64,000 nt of DNA. Origin: G963665085 sp963665085 (GTDB taxonomy: Bacteria > Bacteroidota > Bacteroidia > Bacteroidales > JAAAOM01). Shown here in pieces: positions 8,302 to 15,560 of the stretch. The stretch spans positions 2,604,001 through 2,668,000 of the forward strand of contig CAXXXS010000001.1 of the NCBI GenBank assembly GCA_963665085.2, read 5' to 3'. Made by a program: the position numbers and the translations under genes. The notes below the pieces were generated by a model. That model saw only the letters and a program-made list of their open reading frames with translations. It did no database searches and was not told the DNA's origin. Numbering within the stretch: position 1 is the stretch's first letter; every line of letters begins with the position of its first letter.

Positions 8302-9109
8302 ATGGGAAACCATCAAAGAGTACGAGGATATATTATTCGATTATTATGAAGGAATTGCAAAAATTACAATAAACAGACCACGATACAGAAATGCTTTTAC
8401 TCCCGATACAACAAAAGAATTATCAGAAGCTTTTCTTATATGCAGGGAAGATCAACGTGTACGAACAGTAATTTTAACAGGTGCTGGTGATAAAGCATTT
8501 TGCAGTGGAGGGGATCAGAATGTAAAATCGAAAGCCGGATATATAGGAAAAGATGGTGTACCCCGTTTAAATATTCTTGATGTTCAAAAGCAAATACGGT
8601 CACTGCCAAAACCTGTTGTAGCAATGGTTAACGGTTATGCAATAGGAGGAGGGCATGTTTTACATGTTGTTTGTGATATTTCCATTGCGTCTGATAATGC
8701 TATTTTTGGTCAAACAGGTCCCAAAGTAGGAAGTTTTGATGCAGGTCTGGGCTCTTCTTACCTGGCGCGTGTTGTTGGACAAAAGAAAGCCCGTGAGATA
8801 TGGTTTTTGTGTGAGCAATATTCAGCACAGGAAGCATTGGAAATGGGACTTGTTAACACAGTAGTACCATTCGATAAACTTGAAGAAACAACGGTTGAGT
8901 GGTGTAAAAAAATGATGAAACATAGTCCTATTGCTTTGCGCATGATTAAAGTCGGCTTAAATGCAGAGTTAGATGGACAAATAGGAATCCAGGAATTAGC
9001 AGGAAATGCTACTATGCTTTACTACATGACAGATGAAGCACAGGAAGGAAAGAATGCATTTCTGGAAAAACGTTCGCCGGATTATGGACAGTTTCCTAAT
9101 TTGCCATAA
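8288..9109 (+). CDS. menB: 1,4-dihydroxy-2-naphthoyl-CoA synthase
   Basis: MenB is a crotonase-fold enzyme that closes the second ring of the naphthoquinone by an intramolecular Claisen condensation of o-succinylbenzoyl-CoA. The 273-residue length is typical. Visible marks are CSGGDQ (oxyanion hole, about 77-82), GYAIGGGHVLH (about 117-127), the GQTGPKVGSFDAGLGSSYL segment (about 142-160) specific for MenB, and the C-terminal YYMTDEAQEGKNAFLEKR. The gene overlaps the end of menD by 14 bp, so the two are co-translated. Confidence 0.97.
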   Translation: MSNIKWETIKEYEDILFDYYEGIAKITINRPRYRNAFTPDTTKELSEAFLICREDQRVRTVILTGAGDKAFCSGGDQNVKSKAGYIGKDGVPRLNILDVQKQIRSLPKPVVAMVNGYAIGGGHVLHVVCDISIASDNAIFGQTGPKVGSFDAGLGSSYLARVVGQKKAREIWFLCEQYSAQEALEMGLVNTVVPFDKLEETTVEWCKKMMKHSPIALRMIKVGLNAELDGQIGIQELAGNATMLYYMTDEAQEGKNAFLEKRSPDYGQFPNLP

Positions 9110-9182
9110 CATTTATTCATTTTTTGAGTACATATAATTTGTAACTTTATTTTTAGATTTTGGAGTTTAGAGGATAATTGGA

Positions 9183-10097
9183 ATGAACAGTAAAACAAAA
9201 ATTTGGTTAGGAGCAATGCGGCTTCGAACACTTCCATTGGCAGTGTCAAGCACAATTCTGGGAAGTTTCTTGGCTGCTTTTGATGGAGGTTTTAATTGGA
9301 AGATTTTTGTTCTGGCAACGTTAACAACATTATTTTTACAGATTCTGTCAAACCTGGCTAACGATTACGGCGATGGCGTAAAAGGAACAGACGAGAAAAG
9401 AGTAGGGGAGAAGCGAGCCAACCAATCAGGTATCGTGTCTAAAAAAGAAATGAAAGTAGGTATTTCTATTTTAGTTGTTTTAGCACTTGTTTCAGGTATT
9501 TCATTGATTCTGGAAGGAACAAAAGGAACAAATCAGCTTAATATAATTATATTTTTAATCCTTGGACTTGGGGCTATCGTTTCGGCTATAAAATATACTA
9601 TTGGAGATAAACCTTACGGATACATTGGGTTAGGCGATTTTTTTGTGTTTTTTTGGTTTGGAATTATTGGTGTTGCCGGCACTTATTTTTTACATACGCA
9701 CCATTTTAGTTTTGATATTCTTTTACCGTCAGCAAGTATTGGTTTGTTGAGTGTGGGAGTATTAAATATTAATAATCTCCGTGACAGGATAACTGATCAG
9801 CAGGCAGGAAAAATTACGCTCGTTGTTCGAATTGGTGAAGAGAATGCTAAAAAGTATCAATTGGGATTGATCATATTAGCGATGATTTGTTCCGGGCTGT
9901 ATGTATTTATGAATTATAATGATTTCTGGCAATTATTGTTTTTAGTAACAGCACCATTTTTCTTTGTTAATGCTGCATTAATTATGAAAATTACGGAACC
10001 TGCCCAATTTGATCCATACCTAAAAAAGTTTGCTATCAGTACATTCTTTTTTTCTATAGCTTTGGGTTTGGGACTTATTCTTTCTTTAAATGCTTAA
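9183..10097 (+). CDS. menA: 1,4-dihydroxy-2-naphthoate polyprenyltransferase
   Basis: This 304-residue integral membrane prenyltransferase of the UbiA superfamily attaches the isoprenoid tail to DHNA. The first aspartate-rich motif is NDYGDGVKGTD (about 60-70) and the second is NNLRDRITDQQAGK (about 196-209). Eight or so hydrophobic segments follow the family pattern, and the opening TLPLAVSSTILGS is typical of MenA. It follows menB by 73 bp and overlaps menC by 8 bp. Confidence 0.95.
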   Translation: MNSKTKIWLGAMRLRTLPLAVSSTILGSFLAAFDGGFNWKIFVLATLTTLFLQILSNLANDYGDGVKGTDEKRVGEKRANQSGIVSKKEMKVGISILVVLALVSGISLILEGTKGTNQLNIIIFLILGLGAIVSAIKYTIGDKPYGYIGLGDFFVFFWFGIIGVAGTYFLHTHHFSFDILLPSASIGLLSVGVLNINNLRDRITDQQAGKITLVVRIGEENAKKYQLGLIILAMICSGLYVFMNYNDFWQLLFLVTAPFFFVNAALIMKITEPAQFDPYLKKFAISTFFFSIALGLGLILSLNA

Positions 10098-11139
10098 AGC
10101 GTTTTTTAAACATTACAAATTAAATTTTAAGAATCCGGCTGGAACTTCACGAGGTATTTTATATAATAAAGATTCATGGTTTATTTTTCTTTATGATGAT
10201 AAAAATCCAAAAGTAATTGGGACAGGTGAATGTTCCGTAATTCCTGATTTGAGTATTGATGCCATGCCCGAATTGGAAAGTCATATAGAAGATTTTTGCG
10301 AACAGGTAAATTCAGGTATCCAACTTGAGGATTTAAAACTTCATGAATTTCCTGCTTTCAGGTTTGCTTTCGAAACAGCATCTATCGATTTAAAAAATAA
10401 AGGAAGAAAAATCCTGTTTCCCTCTGAATTTACAAATGGGAAGGATAGTATTAGCATCAATGGACTTATCTGGATGGGAAACATCGACAGAATGATGGAG
10501 CAGCTAAAGGATAAGATTGATAAAGGATTTAGATGCATCAAAATAAAGGTTGGGGCAATTAATTTTGAAGAGGAGGTAAGCCTGTTAAAAGAAATCAGAA
10601 AAAATTTCACAAAAGACGATGTAATCATCCGCCTGGATGCGAATGGAGCTTTCTCTTCCGAACTAGCAATGAAAAAATTAGAAGAGTTATCTAAATTCGA
10701 TATTCATTCTATTGAGCAGCCAATTAAACAAGGTAATATTGAATTGATGGCATCGCTTTGCCAAAATACGCCAATCCCAATTGCATTGGATGAGGAATTA
10801 ATAGGAATACACGATTTTCACGAAAAGAAGAGTTTACTAAAAGCAATAAAGCCTCATTACATAATTTTGAAACCTAGTTTGGTGGGAGGATTTGATGCTT
10901 CGCAAGAATGGATTGATATTGCATCTGAATTAAACATTGATTGGTGGATTACCTCGGCGCTGGAATCAAATGTAGGTCTAAATGCCATAGCCCAATGGAC
11001 TTATTTTCTAAACCATAAAATTTACCATGGACTTGGAACAGGTCAGATTTACACGAATAACATTTCATCACCTTTGTTTTTACAAGGCGAGAACCTGTTT
11101 TTTGATCCTGAAAAAGAGTGGGGAAATATTGTTGATTAA
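10090..11139 (+). CDS. menC: o-Succinylbenzoate synthase (enolase superfamily)
   Basis: MenC dehydrates SHCHC to o-succinylbenzoate. The enolase-superfamily barrel shows the lysine motif IKIKVG (about 156-161), metal-binding residues in RLDANGAFS, IEQPI and ALDEE, and a second lysine in YIILKPSLVGG. The C-terminal SALESNVGLNAIAQ is characteristic of MenC. At 349 residues it is of normal length. The start overlaps menA by 8 bp, and menE begins 9 bp after the stop. The protein is cytoplasmic. Confidence 0.95.
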   Translation: MLKAFFKHYKLNFKNPAGTSRGILYNKDSWFIFLYDDKNPKVIGTGECSVIPDLSIDAMPELESHIEDFCEQVNSGIQLEDLKLHEFPAFRFAFETASIDLKNKGRKILFPSEFTNGKDSISINGLIWMGNIDRMMEQLKDKIDKGFRCIKIKVGAINFEEEVSLLKEIRKNFTKDDVIIRLDANGAFSSELAMKKLEELSKFDIHSIEQPIKQGNIELMASLCQNTPIPIALDEELIGIHDFHEKKSLLKAIKPHYIILKPSLVGGFDASQEWIDIASELNIDWWITSALESNVGLNAIAQWTYFLNHKIYHGLGTGQIYTNNISSPLFLQGENLFFDPEKEWGNIVD

Positions 11140-11148
11140 AAGATTATC

Positions 11149-12240
11149 ATGGAATATTTTCAATCAATAACAATCAATAATTCGACTTATTCGGGAGAAA
11201 AAATTCGCGAGCTTGTACATCGTAAATTAGACGAAAATAATATCCCTGACTGGGAAAAGAATATTTATCAATTTATCGGTGAATTAATCAATGAGAAAGA
11301 TTATATCCTTGCTAATTCATCGGGTACAACGGGTAAAGCAAAACAAATAAAACTATTCAAAAGAGAACTGGTTAATTCTGCTATCCGGACAAAAAAATAT
11401 TTTAATCTAACATCTTCTGATAGAGCACTGTTATGCTTGCCGGTAAGTTATATTGCCGGTAAAATGATGATCGTTCGGGCTTTTGTGATTGGTTTTAATC
11501 TGAAATACACAGAACCATCGGCAAATCCTTTTGAAAATATTAAGGAAGTTGTTGATTTTTCTGCATTAACACCACATCAGCTTACTTCAAGCATTAAAAA
11601 TGAAAGTCTAAAAAAAATAAGGAAAATTATTGTTGGAGGAGCGCCAGTATCTGAAGCATTGTTGCAGGAAATTCAGAGGGTAGAATGTGATATTTACGAG
11701 ACATATGGTATGACAGAAACCTGTTCTCATATTGCGATTAAACCTCTAAATGGGAAAAATAAATCTGATTTTTTTGATATTCTTCCAGGGTTTCATGTTT
11801 CTGTAGATAACAGACAATGTCTGATAGTTGAAGCAGAAGATGGAACAAGATTGATAACAAACGATATTATTCAGTTAGAAAGTAAGAGGTTTAAATGGTT
11901 AGGTAGATTTGATAATGTAATTAATTCCGGGGGAATTAAACTGTTTCCCGAACAAATAGAAAAAAAACTGGCAACAGCTTTGAAACAAGATCTAATAATA
12001 GCATCCGAAGAACATAATGATTTGGGAGAACAAGTTATTTTACTTTTAAAAAAGAAAAATAAAACTATATCAAAACATGATATTTCAGAACTAAGAAATA
12101 TTATGGATGGTATTTTATCATCTTATGAACGCCCAAAAAAATTATATTTGCTGCCTGAATTTATTGAGACATCCAGTGGTAAAATAAAACGAAAAGAAAC
12201 AATTGCCTCAATAAATAGAAATAGAGGGTATGTTTTATAG
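11149..12240 (+). CDS. menE: o-Succinylbenzoate-CoA ligase
   Basis: MenE activates o-succinylbenzoate with ATP and CoA. The 363-residue protein is a short form of the ANL adenylate-forming family, as is common for MenE in Bacteroidota. The P-loop is NSSGTTGKAKQI (about 57-68), followed by YETYGMTETCSH (about 183-194), the hinge WLGRFDNVINSGG and the catalytic lysine in TSSGKIKRKET near the C-terminus. It lies 9 bp after menC in the operon. Confidence 0.95.
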   Translation: MEYFQSITINNSTYSGEKIRELVHRKLDENNIPDWEKNIYQFIGELINEKDYILANSSGTTGKAKQIKLFKRELVNSAIRTKKYFNLTSSDRALLCLPVSYIAGKMMIVRAFVIGFNLKYTEPSANPFENIKEVVDFSALTPHQLTSSIKNESLKKIRKIIVGGAPVSEALLQEIQRVECDIYETYGMTETCSHIAIKPLNGKNKSDFFDILPGFHVSVDNRQCLIVEAEDGTRLITNDIIQLESKRFKWLGRFDNVINSGGIKLFPEQIEKKLATALKQDLIIASEEHNDLGEQVILLLKKKNKTISKHDISELRNIMDGILSSYERPKKLYLLPEFIETSSGKIKRKETIASINRNRGYVL

Positions 12241-12300
12241 ATTATTTTTATTTTAAAACATAACTTTAAAAAAGTTGTTAGTTTGAGTGAGGTAGAACGA

Positions 12301-13509
12301 ATGAATTTGTCAGGTTTTTCAACATATAATATTTTACAAACTTTATTTTCTGTAGCCAGAAACAGGGAGTTGCCGTTTGTATTTTACCGTTTACCCCGAA
12401 CTGATAAAATTGAAGCAATTATTGGTTTAGCTCCTGTTTATAATTACGAAATAAAATATAGCAGTACCGATAGTGGATTTGTTTTTAGTCCTTACTCCAA
12501 TTTCGATAATTCAAAAAGCATCTTTATTCCCAATGCAATCAGATATAGTTCAACAGAGGATGACCTTAAAACAGATAGTAACCTGGATGTCAAAGAGATT
12601 ATTTCTGATATAAATAAACAGTTAAATAAAAAAGACAGGATTGAAATTGCAGGAGCTGGTAGAAAAGGAACAAAGAGGGTTTTGCAAAATACTCCGGATT
12701 ATGTTTCACTGGTTCGAAAAGGAATAGAAGAAATAAAAAAAGGGGCATTTGAAAAAGTAGTACTGGCATCTCAGAAGCAAGTAGAGCTAGGAGAAGAATT
12801 TGATGTGATACAAACTTTTTTAAAACTCTCTGAAAAATATATTAATGGTTTTATTTCGTATGTCTCTATCCCAAATATTGGCGATTGGCTTGGGGCAACG
12901 CCTGAGTTATTGGTGCATATCGATCAGAAAATAATGCGCACAGTTGCATTGGCTGGTACAAAAACAATCGGAACAGATATAGAGACTACAGATGATATCT
13001 GGAATCAAAAAGAATACAGGGAACAACAATTAGTCGCAGGTTATGTAGAAGATGCAATCAAAAAGAGTGGTTTCAAAAAATATAAATCTTACGGCCCCAA
13101 TACAGCGAAAGCGGGTGAACTGGCTCATTTAAAAACTGAATTCGAAACTCAATTATGCGAAGGGGACGAACATAAGATAAGTGAATTACTTAAAGAATTG
13201 CACCCTACTCCGGCAATTTGTGGCCTTCCAAAGGCTCCTGCCCAGGAGTTTATCTCAAATAACGAAAGATTTGACAGAGAGTTTTATGCAGGTTATCTTG
13301 GCCCGATAAACCAGGAAGATACCATGAACTTATTTGTAAACTTGCGGTGTATGCAAATAATGGGGGCATCGGCTATGTTATATGCGGGTGCTGGTATCAT
13401 CTCCAACTCCGATCCTGAGAATGAGTTATCTGAGATTTTTTCTAAATTCAGGATCATGGAAAGTGTTCTTGATATTCCTCTTCACGATAAAAAAGTTCAA
13501 AATTTATAG
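12301..13509 (+). CDS. menF: Isochorismate synthase
   Basis: This chorismate-binding enzyme converts chorismate to isochorismate, the first committed step of the pathway, here encoded last. The conserved MenF/EntC pieces are visible: FEKVVLASQ, WLGATPELLV, ALAGTKT, HPTPAICGLPK, ERFDREFYAGYLGP and AGAGIISNSDPENELSE. I chose the ATG at 12301 (402 residues). The frame also opens at a TTG at 12283, six codons upstream. It follows menE by 60 bp in the same direction and probably ends the operon. No menH or menG gene was recognised in the window. Confidence 0.94.
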   Translation: MNLSGFSTYNILQTLFSVARNRELPFVFYRLPRTDKIEAIIGLAPVYNYEIKYSSTDSGFVFSPYSNFDNSKSIFIPNAIRYSSTEDDLKTDSNLDVKEIISDINKQLNKKDRIEIAGAGRKGTKRVLQNTPDYVSLVRKGIEEIKKGAFEKVVLASQKQVELGEEFDVIQTFLKLSEKYINGFISYVSIPNIGDWLGATPELLVHIDQKIMRTVALAGTKTIGTDIETTDDIWNQKEYREQQLVAGYVEDAIKKSGFKKYKSYGPNTAKAGELAHLKTEFETQLCEGDEHKISELLKELHPTPAICGLPKAPAQEFISNNERFDREFYAGYLGPINQEDTMNLFVNLRCMQIMGASAMLYAGAGIISNSDPENELSEIFSKFRIMESVLDIPLHDKKVQNL

Positions 13510-13607
13510 TTTTTCTACTGATTTTATTTCTCTTGTGAATTTGTAATTAGTCGAACGTGAAAAAAAATCAAAATGTTTGCATGAATTATGTTTACAACGG
13601 TATTAAA

Positions 13608-13672
13608 GTGTGAAAATAAACTAAAAGTTAATTGTTCAGGTACAAGCCACAGGCTTGCACCATTAAAGGATT
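13608..13672 (+). repeat. Dispersed repeat, copy 1 (CAAGCC hairpin)
   Basis: This stretch recurs with modest divergence at 14834-14899. Its core is the hairpin GTACAAGCC ACA GGCTTGCAC (13640-13660), preceded by AATTGTTCAG and followed by CATTAAAGGATT. The two copies flank the pair of paralogous lipoprotein genes, so they may mark the edges of a duplicated or moved segment. Confidence 0.6.
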
Positions 13673-13694
13673 AAAAATATTGTTTTTATTTAAT

Positions 13695-14102
13695 TTATTC
13701 TATTCGTTTAAAAGTAAAGCTATTACACATTGCAATAAAATTTGTATAATGTAAATACATTTTATTGTTGTTATCTGTAAAATCGTAACTATACTCAAAT
13801 AAAAGTATATAACATTCTTTTTGAGGAACATATATATATTCATGAAGTAAAGTATCAATACAGTATTTCTTATAATAATATTCATCAGTTGCGTATTCGT
13901 ATTCATAGAATACACTATCAGGTAAGTATTCTGTATAAGCTGATGGACTCTCTACTGGTTCGTCGCACATTTCCACCATTTCCCATTTTCCGAGAATAAT
14001 TTTGGCTGGATCGGTTTCCAATGATTCTTCTTTTTTGCACCCTGCCCCGGTTAATAACAGGAGCAGGTCAATGAAGCTTAATATAAAGAGTTTTAGTTTC
14101 AT
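13695..14102 (-). CDS. Small lipoprotein, lipocalin-like (paralog 1)
   Basis: This 135-residue protein of unknown function has a lipoprotein signal peptide, with the lipobox ending TGAGC at about residue 22. The mature part begins with KKEESLETD and then ILGKWEMVEMCDEP, the opening of a lipocalin-like 'GkW.l' fold found in many Bacteroidota lipoproteins. It is rich in Tyr and acidic residues in the middle. The adjacent upstream gene (14108-14488) has the same MKLKL signal and a matching IIGKWEW motif, so the two are tandem paralogs, 5 bp apart and probably co-transcribed. Confidence 0.75.
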   Translation of the reverse strand: MKLKLFILSFIDLLLLLTGAGCKKEESLETDPAKIILGKWEMVEMCDEPVESPSAYTEYLPDSVFYEYEYATDEYYYKKYCIDTLLHEYIYVPQKECYILLFEYSYDFTDNNNKMYLHYTNFIAMCNSFTFKRIE

Positions 14103-14107
14103 TTTTT

Positions 14108-14488
14108 TTAATCTATTCGTTTATAAAAGTTATCAAACCCTTCAACAATAAAATACAGGGACAATGTATCTTTTTCGATTTCAATTCTATATTTTACATC
14201 TGTTTCCCTAAAAAAAATCAGAGTATCATTTGAAATATAAAATATTGTTTCAAAAGTTGTTACATCATTTTCTGTGATAATAAGAGTACTATCTTTAGTA
14301 AATTCCCATTCAACCGTTTGTCCTTCTTCAGGATAAGTAATACCAATAATTCCACCTTTAGAATAGAGCCATTCCCATTTACCAATAATACTATCGGGAT
14401 TATAGTTTTTATCATTTTTTTCACATCCTACCCCGGTTATTAATAGGGTTAGGCAAGTCAAGCTTAATTTTAAAAGTTTTAGTTTCAT
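14108..14488 (-). CDS. Small lipoprotein, lipocalin-like (paralog 2)
   Basis: This 126-residue protein has a lipoprotein signal (MKLKLLKLSL, lipobox LITGVGC at about residue 22). The mature domain starts with DSIIGKWEWLYSKGG, carries WEFTKDSTLII and ends with FDNFYKRID, a pattern of lipocalin-like META/DUF-type lipoproteins. No enzymatic residues are recognisable. It is the upstream member of a two-gene tandem with the 13695-14102 gene. It probably sits in the periplasm or on the outer membrane. Function is unknown. Confidence 0.75.
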   Translation of the reverse strand: MKLKLLKLSLTCLTLLITGVGCEKNDKNYNPDSIIGKWEWLYSKGGIIGITYPEEGQTVEWEFTKDSTLIITENDVTTFETIFYISNDTLIFFRETDVKYRIEIEKDTLSLYFIVEGFDNFYKRID

Positions 14489-14833
14489 TTTTTTGTTTTT
14501 AATTGTTAGTTACAAGCCTTAAGCAGCAAAATGTTAGCCTTGGGCTTTTAATTTATTTTCGTATTCGAGGTAGCCGGAGAGTGGTTACCAGGTAAAAGAG
14601 TGTTATTAAGAGTGAATTTAACTCGTGTTGTTTTGCCAGGGTTTGAACAAAATATAAAAGGCTTGCTAAAAGTTTTTTATTTAGGATTGTTTGAGGTTTC
14701 TTTCATAGGTAGATTATTTTAGGTTATACGAATATGTGAAAATAGGAACTGTTAGTAAAAAGCAGATGCTTAAAACTATACAATAGTTGCGTAAGAAACA
14801 ATGTTTTTTGAATGTTTTATCTGTAACGGAATT

Positions 14834-14899
14834 ATGTATGAAAATAAGCTAAGAATAATTGTTCAGGTACAAGCTGCAGGCTTGCACCATTAGGGGATT
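14834..14899 (+). repeat. Dispersed repeat, copy 2 (CAAGC hairpin)
   Basis: This is the partner of 13608-13672. AATTGTTCAGGTACAAGC is identical in both copies, then the loop changes and GGCTTGCACCATTA is again identical. It ends directly against the 112-bp inverted-repeat element. Confidence 0.6.
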
Positions 14900-14901
14900 C
14901 A

Positions 14902-15013
14902 ATGTCGTTTAGTCAACGATTCTATGATTGACACTGGCAGGTTGATTTACTGCGTTTTAAACCTGTCAGCGTGCGTAGCTCCTGACAGCGTTGGAACCTT
15001 AACTAAACGACAT
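14902..15013. repeat. 112-bp element with perfect 12-bp terminal inverted repeats
   Basis: ATGTCGTTTAGT (14902-14913) and its exact complement ACTAAACGACAT (15002-15013) bound the element. Inside lie further nested inverted pairs, for example GCAGGTT with AACCTGTC and CTGTCAG with CTGACAG. It could fold as one long branched hairpin. It resembles a MITE or REP-type element, but no target duplication was found. Confidence 0.6.
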
Positions 15014-15148
15014 CGATTGATGATTTTCGATTTGAAATCGTAAATCTGAAATTATCACATAGATCAAGCATCTTGTGTCTTTAAGAGAGAGAAAAACGGA
15101 GGTCGCACTAAGTTAAATGCCGAAGCATAAGATGAAAAATTAACAGGC

Positions 15149-15310
15149 CCCAACAAAAATAACAGTCCCTTCGTTAAAAGTTACGACACCTCCGTTAAAA
15201 GTTACAGACCCACCGTAAAAAGTTTTGCTCCCTCCGAAAAAAGTTACGGAGCCTCCGAAAAAAGTTGCAATGGCTCTGTAAAAACACATAGCCATTGTAA
15301 AAAATTACGC
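15149..15310. repeat. Degenerate tandem array with 21-bp period, about 8 units
   Basis: Units share the core CCGTTAAAAGTTAC. The equivalent core base falls at 15152, 15173, 15194, 15215, 15236, 15257 and 15278, exactly 21 bp apart, with a last unit 19 bp on. Units differ mainly in the 6-7 bases after the core. The array has no ATG-initiated reading frame, although one frame is open. It lies about 250 bp upstream of the TonB-type receptor gene. Confidence 0.7.
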
Positions 15311-15560
15311 AGGCATCTCCATTCGTTATAAAGATACTAGCCAGAGATAAGTTGAAGAAAGGATTTTATCCTTTAAGTGAGATTTTTTTACCTGTTTTAC
15401 ACACCCCTGTTTTTGCCTTATTGCTTTTAAAACCAATTTGTTGACGGTTTATTTGAGTTGATTTGTTTTAATCCTGTCCCAAAAAAAATTATTGTTGACT
15501 GTAACAGATCGATTGTTGTGTCGTCATATCTCCAAATAATAATTCTTAATCTTAACAGAA

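Larger units (their letters stand above)
14489..15560. other. 1.07 kb repeat-rich spacer without genes
   Basis: No convincing gene is present. The spacer holds the second CAAGCC-hairpin repeat (14834-14899), a 112-bp element bounded by perfect 12-bp inverted repeats (14902-15013), an array with 21-bp period (15149-15310), and then about 230 bp of leader for the TonB-type receptor gene. Confidence 0.7.

Noticed and set aside
13695..13915. Second minus-strand frame overlapping the first small lipoprotein
   Set aside because: It lacks a signal peptide and is an AT-rich shadow of the lipoprotein frame.
15131..15330. Open frame through the 21-bp array reading as heptapeptide repeats (VKSY-like)
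   Set aside because: It has no start codon in frame after the upstream stop, the units decay quickly, and no signal or partner is present, so the period is reported as DNA structure only.
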